Numbered from the stretch's first letter, positions 11,453 through 23,727 are shown. The stretch: DNA of 64,000 nt from Aurifilum marmelostoma (GCA_027559495.1 JAMXSV010000010.1:558001-622000); one strand, 5' to 3'. Made by a program: numbers and translations. The notes: a model not told the origin generated them from the letters alone.

Positions 11453-12275
11453 GCGCTTTGGGTTGAGTTGAGCGAGCGAATGGCATAGGCACGAATGGTT
11501 TTGGTCTACCCCATTTCTAGGATGATAATGATGACAGCATCTGCGAAGTCGTGCGCATTGCACAGTGCTGTTATTTGGCGTCTGGGAGAAGAGGCCTAGT
11601 CCTCAGAATTATTGGTATGCTCAGGAATATATATGCCTTTTGAATATGTTTCGCAAGATAGCCGTGTCTGGCTATTCCCAGGTTGTAGGTGCCTGATGAT
11701 CATGCCAGAGATAAATCCACTGATTCAAGATATCTTGAATTCAACGCTGAGTCTTTGGAATGAGCCCCGTCATTCTGAAGCATGACCCCTCAAGCCTTAC
11801 TGGAGCAACGAGGCAATCCCTGCAACAAGAGAGGAGCTGTGTTCTCCTTTCTAGACTCGCGCTAAGGTTATTCCGTTCCGAGCCAGCTCCCTCGCAGTGT
11901 CCCTTCGCCCGGTCCCCCAGAGCTTGGGGCTGATTCGGCCGCCACGAGCTCCCCGAGGAAAGACCGCAAACCGGACCTCACCCGCCCCCCTTGACGACGG
12001 TGCTAGTCAGTCCAGTTCAGTTCAGTCAAGTTTCCAAGCCCAGTCCACGACAGAACCGGACCATCTCCACTCTCGACGACAGCCCAACTTTTTGTCACAG
12101 CCCCATCGTCACCTCCCCCAAAGAACCCATCGACGAACTGCTCAATCCTCAATCGAACCCGCCTCCTGCTCATCGATTTTTACACGTACGATCTGCGCCC
12201 TCGGGGGACAAAAAAAAAAAACAAAAGAGCGAAGGCGACACAGAGACAGAACAACACCGCATCATCAGCATCATC
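11453..12275. other. Intergenic plus long 5' leader of the complex I gene
   Basis: 3' flank of DNA2 followed by the promoter and pyrimidine/CA-rich leader of the next gene. An A12 run lies at 12210-12221. Upstream in-frame codons before 12276 have no conserved character and read as leader. No RNA gene was recognised. Confidence 0.5.
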
Positions 12276-12815
12276 ATGCGCGGCCTGCGACCCATCGCCC
12301 GCGCGGCAGCGCAAGCATCGACCGCCACTCGCACCACCGTCAGCCGCCGGGCGGCCTTCTCCTCCACGAGGCAGCGCAGGGCGGGGGCCGGCCACGGGCC
12401 CCAGTACGACCCGCCGACGGGCTGGCTGTTTGGCGTCAAGCCCGGCGAGAAGGCCGAGAAGGAGGGGTGGGAGGGGCTGGTCTACTACGGCTTCGGCGGC
12501 AGCTTGCTGGTATTTGCTGTGGCGTATGCCTTCAAGCCTGATACCTCGTGAGTCTTTTTTCTTTCTCTGCTCTTTTTCGCTCCGGCTTTGGTCCCTGGAG
12601 GACGTCGACGGTGCGCAGACAGCGGTCATACGTGATCGAGTTTGCTGCGTGTGCTGGACTGGACTGGCGTGCTGCATGTTGTTGTCTCAAAAATCAATCT
12701 TTGAATATCGGCTAACGACGGTGTCATCGATAGGATACAAACTTGGGCTCTTGAGGAGGCTCGTAGGCGGTTAGAGGCCGAGGGTATCTTGGAGGACCCT
12801 GCCTCGAAGAAATAG
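12276..12815 (+). CDS. NADH:ubiquinone oxidoreductase subunit NDUFB11/ESSS-like
   Basis: Exons 12276-12547 and 12734-12815; 117 aa. The intron (GTGAGT...GATAG) splits the Ser codon of PDTS-IQTW. The N-terminus is an Arg/Ala/Ser-rich presequence (MRGLRPIARAAAQAS...) ending near RRAAFSSTRQRR. The mature part starts with GHGPQYDPPTGWLFG, the signature of fungal ESSS/NDUFB11. It has one membrane helix (YYGFGGSLLVFAVAYAF) and an amphipathic tail (ALEEARRRLEAEG). NDUFB11 is a supernumerary single-span subunit of the complex I membrane arm, without catalytic residues. Length, helix and motif all fit the family. Confidence 0.9.
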
Positions 12816-13251
12816 ACGACGTGGAATAAGTACGGCGGTTGCCCTCGCTGGCATAGAGACAGGATGTACTGGAAGACAGACGGGACGAAGGTATTAGACG
12901 AGTTGGGCCGGCCAGAAAGGTCTTGATAAGAAAGTGTGCTCTATCGACCGGGAAGAGGTGTTCACGGCATAGACTTGGACGGTGCTGTCATCACAGCCCG
13001 ATCCTCACTCAGAGGGAAGATGATCAATATGAACACGACGGTTTTCTTTTGTTGCCTCTAGATATGTCTATGCACTCTTGCTGGATTGCTGTTACCTTTT
13101 CTCTATCCCATGCTCAGAATGACCATCTACTGCCCGGTAGCCTGCGCTGAATCTGCGGTTTACCCAAGGGCGTTTCCTCTTCTACGAATGAATCACCGTT
13201 TCATTGCACCTGGATTCTCCACGACGTCTAACCCTCTAAGTCACCCCTCAT
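12816..13251. other. Intergenic, between two 3' ends
   Basis: Convergent 3' flanks of the complex I gene and the aminotransferase gene. Short ORFs here lack conserved character. Nothing else was recognised. Confidence 0.6.
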
Positions 13252-14576
13252 CTATTCGCAGAGGTGGCTCCACTCGTGCTCCTCCTCGCCGTACTGCCGG
13301 GCCTCGATCCACTGCTTCATCTTGGTGGCCACCTCGCCGGACTCCTCGTGCTCCGACAGCCCGCAGTCCACCAGCTGGCCCTTCCAGGAGATGGTCCGCA
13401 CCGGCGCCACGATGGCCGCCGTGCCCGCACCGAACGCCTCCAGGAGTCTGCCCTCAGCAGACGCCTCGGCGAGCTCCTTCATCGTGTACTTCCTCTCGCT
13501 GATCATCCAGCCCTCGGGCGCGAGCTTGTCCCTTGCCAGAGACAGGATGCTGTCGCGCGTGACACCCGTCAGGATGGTTCCGTCCAGGGGCGCGGTGACC
13601 AGCTCCTTCTGGCCCGTCTCCTTGTTCTTGATAGCCACAAACATGTTCATCGTGCCCACCTCCGTCACGTACTCCTCCTCGCCAAAGAGCCACAGGTTCT
13701 GCTGGAAACCGCGGCTCGCCGCCTCGCGCTGCGGCACGATGCACGGCGCATAGTTTGCGCCGAGCTTCTTGTCGCCCACGCCACCCGGCCACGCGCGCAC
13801 AGCATAGTCGGTGGCTTCGAGGGAGATAGCCTTAAAGCCGGTAGGATAGTAGGGCCCGACGGGGCTGGCAATCACGTACAGCAGCGCAGAGCCGGGCGGG
13901 CCGACGCCGAGGGTCTTCTGGGTGCCGATGATGGTGGGGCGGAGGTAGAGCGAGTAGCCGCGCTCGCTGGGGATGAAGCGCTCCTCGAGCTTGGCAAACT
14001 TTGCGATCAGGTCGATCATGGCAGTGGAGGAGAAGGTCGGCAAGGCGATGCGCGCGGCCGACTTGTTAAAGCGCTCCATGTTCTTGTCGGGCCGGAAGAG
14101 CCTGATCCTGCCCTGTGCGTCCTTGTAGGCCTTCATTCCCTCGAAGGCGCAGAAGGCATAGTGGAAAACGCAGGTCGCCGGATCGAGAGCGAGGTTCTGG
14201 TAGGGAGTGATGTGTGGGTTTAGCCAGCCCGAGTTCTTATTCCACTCGATCGACAGCATGTGATCTGCGGCGGGAGCAAAGGTTGTTAGTCTGATGCCAT
14301 GCTGCCCACAATCGCCGGGTTGGGTGGTCATGGTGGGGTCTTACCTGTGAAGGTCTGGCCAAAGATGAGTTCCTTATTGTCCTTGAGCTTGCTTGGAGTC
14401 TTGGTCGTTTCTATGACGAGCTTGGAGGCATCGACATCCTGAGGCTTGGAGGTGGAAGCCGCTTCAGGCTTGATGCTGTAACACCTTCTTCCTGTCTGCC
14501 ATGACCTCTGGAGTAGCGAACGAGAAATCTGGGACGGTCCCGAGAGGGCGCCGCAGCGAGAGATGGAGGCGCGCAT
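13252..14576 (-). CDS. Branched-chain amino acid aminotransferase, mitochondrial form
   Basis: Exons 14345-14576 and 13252-14264 (complement), 414 aa; an 80-nt intron splits the Asp codon of FT-DHML. The N-terminus is a typical mitochondrial presequence, MRASISRCGALSGPSQISR..., rich in Ser/Arg/Gln with no acidic residue for 35 positions. The rest is a fold-type IV PLP enzyme: CFHYAFCAFEGMKAYK, the lysine-bearing GGVGDKKLGANYAP (Schiff-base Lys), EVGTMNMF and GAGTAAIVAPV. It transfers the amino group between Leu/Ile/Val and 2-oxoglutarate, as Bat1 does in mitochondria. Length agrees with fungal BCATs plus a targeting peptide. No Leu3 (CCGGNNCCGG) or TGACTCA site was noticed upstream, though the search was by eye. 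Confidence 0.95.
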
Positions 14577-15490
14577 CTTGAGAGGACCAGATCTTGGTCA
14601 ATTATGCCGTGGTGAGGGGCGGGGTTCCTGGCCAGGTTACTGAGAAAGTGTGGGTGATCAACGGAAAGACTGGAAGTTTTTAGGGTGCGAGATAGATGAA
14701 GCCCAGTCGACTGACGGCAGAAGGAGGCGCGAAGATATATCAATTGAACTTTAGTAGTGAACAGACACTCTGACACATCGAGGTCCTTCACAACACAAGT
14801 GTCCAAAGCTCAAAATTGTGACTGTACGGCTCGTCACTGGTGCGCTGGTGGGCAGAAAGTCGAGAATAATCGGAGTGCCGATCGGAGGCTGGCCCAGGGC
14901 AATTGTCAATTGGCAGCGCTGGAATGGCCCAGGCGGTGACCCCCGAGGACGTGGAAGGACCCTGCAGCACCTCCTGGACCGGCGCTGAGGGGCCACTAGT
15001 AGCTGTTGGGCTTAGCACGCCTGGGTGTGATGCTGGGGGGGGTGCCAGGCCGCTGTCACAGGCGTCTTAGATAAGCCCAAGGAGCTTCGATAACACCCTG
15101 GCCAGGTGGATAGCTGCATTGCAGTTGAGGCCCAAAATTGGATGTTCCGGAGTTTCTAATAAGTGCTGACCTGGCTGTTCTTTCTTTTCTGGAACACCAT
15201 ACCCAATATATTCTTCTCTCAATTTATCCGAGCGTATTACCTCGGGAGGGCATTGTCTTATAGTCGCAGACTTTGCGACGATTTATTAGACAGGCGCATT
15301 CTGGAACAACTCGGACACCCCCGGCCCCTCTTGTTGGTGGTGGATGGCTGCGCGGCCCTGAAATTAATCACGAGTATCGAGACGCGACTACCTGCTTCCT
15401 GCATGTGATGAGACCTTCGAGCCGAGCGCGAAACCCTCCCTCTTCCCTTCTACGACGGCCATGGTAATTGCCATTTTCGGAACCTAAAAG
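14577..15490. other. Divergent promoter region, aminotransferase and SCY1
   Basis: About 0.9 kb between two start codons, so both promoters should lie here. Short ORFs are not conserved-looking. No tRNA, repeat or clear factor site was found by eye. Confidence 0.5.
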
Positions 15491-18400
15491 ATGTCATCCA
15501 TGTTCTCCTCTGCGCTGAAGTCCATTCAGGGCACGAATATCAGCCAGAATTATACCATCTCTCAGAATGCGACATCACAAGCCGGTCCCTGGAGGATACA
15601 CGATGCCAAGAGGAAAAACACGGGCAAGGTCTATTCGGTCTTCATCTTCGACAAGAAACTGTTAGACTCCCATGGCTCCTCCCTGGGAAGGTCAGGCGCC
15701 TCTGCGTTCAAGAAGGTCACGGAAGAGGTGGTCGAGAGGCTGAAGAAGGAGGCCTCGTCGCTTGCCAAGCTGCGCCACCCAAGTGTCCTCGAACTTGTCG
15801 AGCCGGTGGAGGAGACAAGGGGCGGCGGCCTGCAGTTCGTGACCGAGCCTGTCACGGCGTCGCTGGCTAGCTTGCTGCAGGAGAAGGACGATCAGGAACG
15901 AGCAAGTGGTGTTGGCGGGCGGTCGAGTCGCTATGTAACCGAGGACTCGGACGGGACAAGAAGGAGGCGCGAGATCGAGATTGACGAGCTAGAGATACAG
16001 AAAGGCCTGCTGCAGATCAGCAAGGCGCTCGAGTTCCTCCATGAGAACGCCGGCCTTGTCCACGGCAACCTCACCCCCGATGCTATCCTGATCAATGCCA
16101 AGGTGCGTTGAGCGACGAAGCAGAGGCAAATGCGATCCTTGACAGATCGATGACTGTGGATGTAGAGCTGACAATTGAGCAGTCCGACTGGAAAATCAGT
16201 GGTCTTTCGTTCTGCAGCCCTCCTGATAACTCCTCCAAACCGACCTCGTTCCAACCGATGAGCCTCTACGAGATCCTGAACCCGGATCCGAGGCTACCGC
16301 GGTCACTCCAGCTCAACCTCGACTACACCTCCCCAGACTTTGTGCTGGACAACAACCTCAATGTGTCAGCCGACATGTTCTCCCTCGGCATCCTCTGCGT
16401 CGCACTGTATAACTCGCCTCACAAATCTCCTCTAGAATGCAACGCCAGCCTGTCCTCATACAAACGACTCTTCCAGTCCAGCTCGACAATACCAACAGTC
16501 AACAACAATTTCCAATCTTCCAGACCACTTCCCAAAGATCTAGTTGCGCATGTCCTCCCACGACTTATCACCAGGCGGCCGGCCCAGCGCCTCACGGCCA
16601 AGGAATTTCAAGAGACGGAGTACTTTGACAACATACTCGTGTCTACGATCCGATTTATCGAGGCCTTCCCAGCAAAGACACCGAACGAAAAGCAATCTTT
16701 CTTGAGGGGTCTGAGCAAGGTCCTGCCTTCGTTCCCCAAGTCGGTGATGGAAAAGAAATTACTTCCGGCACTGCTCGACGAAACCAAGGACAAGGCATTA
16801 TTATCTCTCATTCTCGGCAACGTCTTTAAGATTATCGATCTTCTGCCATCAGGGAGACGTGCATTCACGGACAAGGTGCGGCCAGTCCTCAAAGACATAT
16901 TCGTGACGAATGCGAAGCAGACCGAGGAAAAGGATCCTCAGCGAGATGCTGGATTGATGGTCGTCCTAGAGAACATATCCACTATTGCCAAGAATACCCC
17001 TGGCAAGGAGTTCAAAGACGGTAAGACAAGTCCAGTTCATATCTCTGTCAGATCTCAGAGGCCGACGATGATGACTAACTTGCTTGATCAGACATGCTGC
17101 CGGTGGTGGGAGCGGCCATCGCAGCACCGACTCATTCTGTGGTAGATGCTGCACTCCGCAGTCTACCGGTGGTGTTGCCCGTGCTGGACTTTAGCACAAT
17201 AAAGAATGAGCTGTTTCCTGTCATCGCTCACGTCTTCAGCAAAACCACCAGTCTTGCTATCAAAGTGCGCGGCCTGCAAGCCTTTGTGGTTCTCTGCGGT
17301 GGTTCCTCAGACTCTGCCGACAGTGGTGGTCTGGACGGACTGGACAGCGAGCGCAAGAAGGCTTCCTCGTCTACGGCGCTTGACAAGTACACCATGCAGG
17401 AGAAGATCGTCCCGCTGATCAAAGTGATCAAGACCAAAGAGCCGGCCGTGATGATGGAAGCCTTGAACGTTCTCAGGGTCGTAGGCGACTACGCAGACCC
17501 AGAGTTCATCGCGATGGACATTCTGCCGATCCTCTGGCACATGAGCTTAGGGCCACTACTCAACCTCAAGCAGTTCCAAAGCTTCATGGACCTCGTCAAA
17601 AGTCTGTCCAGAAAGGTCGAAGACGAGCAGACCAAGAAGCTGCAGGAGCTCTCTGGCGTGACCAATGGTTCTGCTGCAGGGCCCGCAGATGACTTTATGT
17701 CTTTCGGGGGTATCAGCGGTACAGAATTCGACGTCGCGACCGGAGGCACCGAGGACGATTTTGAAAGACTCGTCAAGGGCAAGTCGAGTGCGAACAACGC
17801 CAATCCCATGGATGCAGGCGGCTGGGACGAGGCCGCCTCCCGGTCGTCAATAGGGTCACCAGGATTGAAGAACCCAGCAGCAGCGGCCTCGCAGACAGCG
17901 GCATTCTCTTGGTCTACGCCTAGTCCCACAACGGCAGCTCCTGCGAATTCAGTGGGAGGATTCAAGGCCCAACAGGGCTCATTCCGGACCGTCACTCCAG
18001 ATCTGGCCTCCTTCGGAACCCTAACACCCTCCTCGACACAATATTCCCAACCTCTCCAGCCCAGCACCACTCAGTCTGCGTTCCCTTCTTCTCCCGCCGC
18101 GCAGCAGCCATCCACCGCGGTCAACTGGTCAGCAGCCGGCGCCGCAACCGCCAACCCGTGGTCCTCGTCGACTACGACGCCCTCCCTCCAAACCAGCAGA
18201 AGCACCGTCTCTCCACCGTCGAGCACAAACTACGGCGGCGGGCTGAACAGTTCCATGGCGTCGCTCTCGATGAACCAGCAGCAGCGACCTGGGATGAGCA
18301 CTCTCGGCCGCTCCACGTCGGCCTTCTCATTACCTCCACCACCTGGCAGCGGCACAGCAAGCCCTGCCTCTACATTCAGCCTGGCGCCACCTCCAGGGTC

Positions 18401-18593
18401 ACAACCACAACAACAACAAACATCAGCGTTCGGACGACCAGCGGCGGGGTCGATGATGGGAAGCAGTAGTAATCTGAGCATGAACAGTATGAACAGCCTG
18501 GTGAACAAGCCGATGATGGGGGCAAGCTCGGGGATGAGCATGAACAGCATGATGGGTGGCGGGGGTGGAGGAGGAGGAATGGCGGCTCAGCAG

Positions 18594-18626
<33 letters not shown>

Positions 18627-18785
18627 AGCGCGCCGACGGGGGGTTGGACAAATACCAAAGCCTACTATAACGGCAGGCACACATTGTTGGGTAGACGGAA
18701 AGCAGAGAAGGACATAATAATATACCTCTTTCAAGATCCCATGACCACCATGCATGAGATGATATTCGATCTCCAAGAAGAGTAA
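15491..18785 (+). CDS. SCY1: SCY1-family pseudokinase (Scy1/SCYL2-like)
   Basis: Exons 15491-16102, 16183-17020 and 17092-18785; 1,047 aa. Introns are GTGCGT...GAGCAG and GTAAGA...GATCAG, with frame preserved. The N-terminus (MSSMFSSALKSIQG... PWRIHDAKRKNTGKVYSVFIFDKK) is diagnostic of Scy1/SCYL2. The kinase fold lacks catalytic residues: the catalytic loop reads LVHGNLTPDAILIN instead of HRD...N, and the DFG position reads SDWKISGLSF. HEAT-like repeats follow (about residues 300-600). The remainder is a Ser/Thr/Pro/Gly-rich tail with a Gln13 run (18588-18626). Scy1 homologues act in clathrin/COPI-linked Golgi-endosome traffic. The last 40 residues look unlike the family, so a further 3' intron is possible. 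Confidence 0.9.
18588..18626 (+). repeat. CAG/CAA repeat encoding Gln13
   Basis: In-frame run of thirteen Gln codons (CAG with CAA interruptions) in the disordered tail of SCY1, directly after a Gly-rich run. Likely length-variable between strains. Confidence 0.9.
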
Positions 18786-19602
18786 TGGGAGGGACACGCA
18801 ACTGCACTTTACGCGAGCTCGCATGTGACTGCAGCTCGGTGAACCTTCTTCAGCACAGGTCCCGGCACCATCATCACAGAAGAAGCAAAAAAAAAGAAAT
18901 TAGGTGTCTCAGGAAAAGCGCAAAGATTTTTAGATAATCTAATTACCAAGCCACACGCCTGCAGCAGGTTCTGCGCGGGCACTCTCTTGTACCGTCGTCT
19001 CGAGGTATTAATATCATCTCGTTGTAATAACGGGAGAACGCAATCGACAAGATAAAAACTACTGATTCCTTCTCTCCCCCCCCCCCCCTAAACCCTCATC
19101 CCATTTTCCACACGCCTTTTCAATGATTGGTTCCAACGAGTAGCAGACAGGGGGTAAAGAGAAAAAAAAAGAAAAAGGGAAAAAAAAAACACCTTTGCCG
19201 TGAGGACACATTACTGGGGGTTTATTGTGTGCCTTCACGGGATGACTCGTCCAACGCCATGCCAGCCTGTCTGAACGCCATGTAGGGGAAAACAGAAAAG
19301 AAGTAGGGGGGCTTAGTTTCTCCCTTTCTTCGTGTTTCTTTGTTGCTTGCCCTCGTTCATCATTAAGTCCTTCATACCTTGGGGGGGGGGGAATAGTAAT
19401 TGTGATCATCATCAGGAAGGCAAAAAATCAAAGAGAAAAAGAGCTTGCTGAATGCGACTCGAGGCCATGCGGGAAATTTATGCGAGTTGAACACAGCCTC
19501 GAAAGACACAGAGAAATCATGTGAGCTGACAGTATGTATGGACTGTCGAGGCACACCTGGATCGGCCTTGGTTTGAGGGTTGGTGACAGCTCGCTTGAAT
19601 GC
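18786..19602. other. Intergenic, between two 3' ends
   Basis: Convergent 3' flanks of SCY1 and the sirtuin gene. Contains C11 (19078-19088), several A runs and G12 (19381-19392). No gene was recognised. Confidence 0.6.
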
Positions 19603-21613
19603 TCACTTGGGGCTGGCACGGCCGCTTCGACGACCGCTGCGGGTCTTGGTGACGACATGGCTGCTGCCGTTGCCGCTGCCGTTGTTGCTGCTCGTGGAGG
19701 CCAGGACCTTCCTACGGCCTGGTCTGCTCGAGGTGGCACCGGCGCGGCCACTGTTGGTCGCCTTCTTGGCCGACGGGGTGCCCGTAGAAGGACCGGCGGC
19801 GGCGAGGGCGGCGGCGGCAGCAGCAGTGACAGCACCGTCCTCATCACCAGCGAGGTGGGCGCTGAAGACGTGCCGGCTGCTCCAGGCAGGCTCCGTCTGG
19901 ACGTCGATGACCTGGTCGTCGGGGATCATCTCGTGCTGCAGGTCCCAGCCGGCGCGCCTGCAGAGCTCGGTGACGACGACGTCGCAGTCGCCCAGCAGGT
20001 CGATGTCGAAGTTGTGGTGGTTAACCGGGGTCCTCGAGATGTAGATCTGGGGGATGTGCGGGGGCAGGAAGGGCACGAGCTCGCTGACGGGGGCGACCTT
20101 GAGGCTGGTGCCGATGACGACGACCAGGTCGGTGGCGAAGCGGTCCTCCTCGACCAGGCGGCGGCTGAAGGCGTCGGGGAGGGCCTCGCCGAAGAAGGTG
20201 ATGTCGGGCTTCATGATGCCGCCCTTGGTGGGCATGTCGTACTCGGAGTCGCTGGCACTATCGTAGTCACCGGGACGGCGGCGGACCTTCTTCTCGGTGC
20301 CGTCGCGCACAATCTTGCGCTTGCGGCTGCTGTTCTTGGTGGTGCGGCGGGGGACGGCGCAGACGGGGCAGTAGGGGATCTTTCCGGCCTTGATCTCGCC
20401 AAAGATGGACTCGCCGGGGGCCTGGTGGCCGCACTGGATGCAGGTGGCCGTGGCAAAGGAGCCGTGGCTGCGGGAGGGGAGGGAGAGAGAGAGGGAGCTG
20501 GTCAGCAAGCGAGGAGAGGAGTCGGAACAAGGACCGAGGGGCCGACATACCACTGGATCAACTTCTCAGGCAGGATGCCAGCCTTGGACTCGAGGTTGTC
20601 GATGTTCTGAGAGTAGTTGGTGAGGAGCTTGCCCTTCTCCTGCAGCAGGGCGATGAACCTGTGGGTGGGCGAGAAGCGCTCGGCCTCGGGCAGGATGTCT
20701 CTGGCGACGGAGAAGAAGATGGAAGGATCCTCCTTAAAGATCGTGATGTTGAAGACTTCCTGGGGGTCGTCGAGGCCCAGGTGCGCGAGCCTGGAGTAGA
20801 GGCCTGTCCCGGCGGAGCGGAAGTCAGGGATGCCCAGGGAGGTGGAGATGCCAGCACCCGTCAGGACGATGATGTTCTTGGACTTCTTGAGGAGCTCGAC
20901 GGCGTCGTCGACAGAGTTGTAGGCGGGCAGCTTGGCCCGCTTGGACAGCTCGCGGCTGATGGCGAGGACCAGCAGGCTGCGGTACGAGTCGTCAGAATAA
21001 CCCTCGAGGAAGTCTGGGGGTCGGACGCCAAAGGCAGTGAGGAGCTTCTTGGCCGAGATGTGACCAGAGTCAATGGTGCGGCGACAAAACTCCCGAGGGC
21101 CCAGGGCGCGGAGCTGCTGGCGGAAGCTGACCGCCTCATCAGGCGTGCAGAAGTCAGGGTCTAAGCCGGTTGGCACCGTCAGCTGTTGAGCCCATCATCA
21201 TCAGGGACACAAGGAGAAGTGCGTGTGCGTGTGCAACTCTACCATGCGCGATATCGGGCAAGGGAAAAGAGATGACACAAACCTCCACGGCTGGAAAATT
21301 GTGTGTGTGTGTGAGAGAGAGAGAGAGGAGGGGGAAGGTCGGATAGCTTACTGCCGTTGGTGTTATCATCAGTCAGACCGTCGAGCAGCTCGGCCAGGAG
21401 AGACTCGGTCTCCCACGAGTTGTCGAGGTCGTTGACATGCTCCTCGAGCTCGTTCAGGGGCTGGACCACGGCGTGCTGGATGTCCTCCTTGATCTCCTCG
21501 CCGATGTCGTACTTGTCGTCGACGTCGACAACCTCCGAGACGCTCGAGGAGACGGCCTGTTTACGCTCGCGCTTGGACGAGTTGCGCCGAGGGCGCGCGT
21601 CCTGATCGGTCAT
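19603..21613 (-). CDS. Sir2/Hst1-class NAD-dependent protein deacetylase
   Basis: Proposed exons (complement) 21352-21613, 21283-21290, 20551-21182 and 19603-20467; 588 aa. The 8-nt second exon is inferred because exon 1 and exon 3 are otherwise out of frame. The class I sirtuin core is complete: GAGISTSLGIPDFRS, NYSQNIDNLES, catalytic His in CHGSFATATC, paired zinc cysteines CIQC and CPVC, ITFFGEALP, and GTSLKVAPV. After the second zinc pair lies a basic insert (RRTTKNSSRKRKIVRDGTEKK... to MPTKGG) not found in bacterial sirtuins. An acidic N-terminal region precedes the core; the tail is Ala/Ser/Arg-rich and ends RSGRRSGRASPK. The enzyme removes acyl groups from lysines using NAD+; a histone-directed nuclear role is expected from the class. 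Sirtuin identity is certain; paralogue (Sir2 or Hst1) is not. Confidence 0.9.
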
Positions 21614-22760
21614 GCTGGGCGGCGGGCAACAACTAACACGGTGGATACTGCAGCTGCGGCCAGGCAAGGAAGGGGTTTGAGATGAGAAGAGACTGAGCTG
21701 GGTTGCAGAAGTGAAGATGACTCTACAGAGTCGCAAAAGCTGAGGGAGAGAAAGAGAAAAGCTGATGAAAAAAAACAAAGGGGGGGGGGGGGTTGAGAAA
21801 GGTTGTGTGATGTCTGGGAAACGGTGATACAGAGGGGGGTGGAGAGGGGAGAAGTCTATTCCTCTGCAGCAAGGTGGTGGTGGAGGTTGTTATCGAAAGG
21901 GGCACAAGTTTTCGATGAGGTAGTTGGTTGACCCGGAGAGAAAGAGAGTATGTGTGTTATGTGTGTATGTTTGTGTTTTTTTGTGTGTAAAAGTATAGGC
22001 AAGATGTGCTTCTTGTCTGCGAACTGCTGCAGTGTTGGCTGCTGGGGGGGTTGTTTCTTGCACAAATCAGATCTAGATTGGGTTGCAGTCTGAGCTGAGG
22101 CATTCAAGTAGAGGCTCAATTTTTTTTTCAAAACGACACAATTATGAGATGAAAGAAGAATCAAAAAAAAAATCAAGAAATGCGGGAAATTGGTCTAGGG
22201 TGTCTGTGTGTGCAATAATAACCGGTGAGTTGGGGTGTGTCGGCCTCGAGATGCTTTGCAGAGGTCAAGGTGAGGAAGGTGTCGATGCAAGGTCGAGAGA
22301 CAGACAGGGAGAGGAGAGGGAGCGAGAGAAGAGGATGATGGATGATGAATGGGCAACTGTGGACACAGGCGTCGACACCAGAAAGAGAGCAGAGTGCTGT
22401 AGTCAAAGAAAACAAGAGCGGCTTTTGGCCAAGGTTGGCTGTTTCATGCCGCCCGCCCTCAGCGCTGATCCGGGGCCGTGGTGCACACACACTACCCATT
22501 GTCATTCCAAGGCCCCCTGCCCGCCACCATTTGTGCAGACAGAGCCAGTAAGTAGTAGTACTGTGCTGTACTGGCCATCTGCCAGTTGTCCTGGCCACTG
22601 AGTCTCTGCTGCACTCCGTCTACAGGCATCCCTACTTAGCCTGCTGCTACCATTACCCTTTGAGCCTTTCAAACTTTACTTTATTGTCCAGCTCACAGGT
22701 AATCATTTGAATTTTATACAGTTCCAGCCGGTCTCTCTCTCCATCAGTGCTGGTCCAAAG

Positions 22761-22795
22761 TGTGTGTGTGTGTGTTCCCCCCCCCCCCCCCCCCC
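22761..22795. repeat. (TG)7 followed by C19
   Basis: Alternating TG at 22761-22774, then an uninterrupted run of nineteen C at 22777-22795. This is the longest C tract in the window. Confidence 0.9.
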
Positions 22796-23338
22796 AAATC
22801 CCGCCCCAAAAGTTCCGGAATGCTTGGCAGCAGCTTTCCAAATAGGCCGACCCGGGAATCTCATCTCTCTCTCTTTCGCTCTTCTCCCATTGTTCACAAC
22901 CACCCTTACTCATACTTGCTTGCAGTACCTTTTCTTCTCATCCTCCAGACTCACAGGATATCTGTAGAGACTTGTACTGAAGCCATCTCCTCTGTGCATT
23001 CTGATAATTCCCCCCTCAAATCTCAAAAACATGATCCCGTCTGTAAGGGACAATCACGTTAAACGAATGAGCCCGGACTTTGCCGAGGCTTCCCCCCCAA
23101 GAGATTAGGCCCAGATTCACTTTTTTGCCCCGACACTCCCTCTCTGTTTTCTCTCTCTCTCTCTATCCCTTCGTGACATCCTCCGCTGTTTGATTCTCGG
23201 CCGCGCTGGTTCTTGTTCCGGTCACTGGGGCTTTTGAAAGAGCTAGGGAGGCCCACATGAGGATATCCTTGTGCGCGCAAAAGTCCAGGAAGATAAATCA
23301 AGGTAGACTGCCCGTTAATTACTCGCTTATGGTAACAG

Positions 23339-23358
23339 ACACACACACACACACACAC
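23339..23358. repeat. (AC)10 microsatellite
   Basis: Perfect AC dinucleotide repeat of ten units. Confidence 0.9.
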
Positions 23359-23701
23359 GCACTGCAAGTGATCTGCAAATAACGGCACGATGAGGGACCA
23401 GGTGCTCCACAGAGCTATTAATCGCCATCATCAATAACGAGCTCAGCGCGGGACCGTGATACATGAGATTAAAAGAAAAAAACGCCATCAATACTACTTC
23501 ACGAGAACCAGTCCGAACCTGCTTGGTGGAAAAAGTAAAATCATACTTCTCTTCTTAATTAAGCGATCCGCAGAATTCTTGTTCAGCTTCTTGCAAACCT
23601 GCAGGGGGGAGGGGCGGGAGATTTCACCTTAGCCCGTTCAGAAGTAAAGCAGACAGCCAGGCTGTCGCGAACCCCCAGCTTCCAGAATATTTAAATGATG
23701 C

Positions 23702-23727
23702 AAAAAAAAAAAAAAAAAAAAAAAAAA
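23702..23727. repeat. A26 homopolymer
   Basis: Uninterrupted run of 26 A. It is not adjacent to a recognisable retroposon or gene end. Confidence 0.9.

Noticed and set aside
19534..20610. 358-codon plus-strand open frame opposite the sirtuin
   Set aside because: Gly/Asp/Val-rich composition from the complement of GC-rich codons; no motif.
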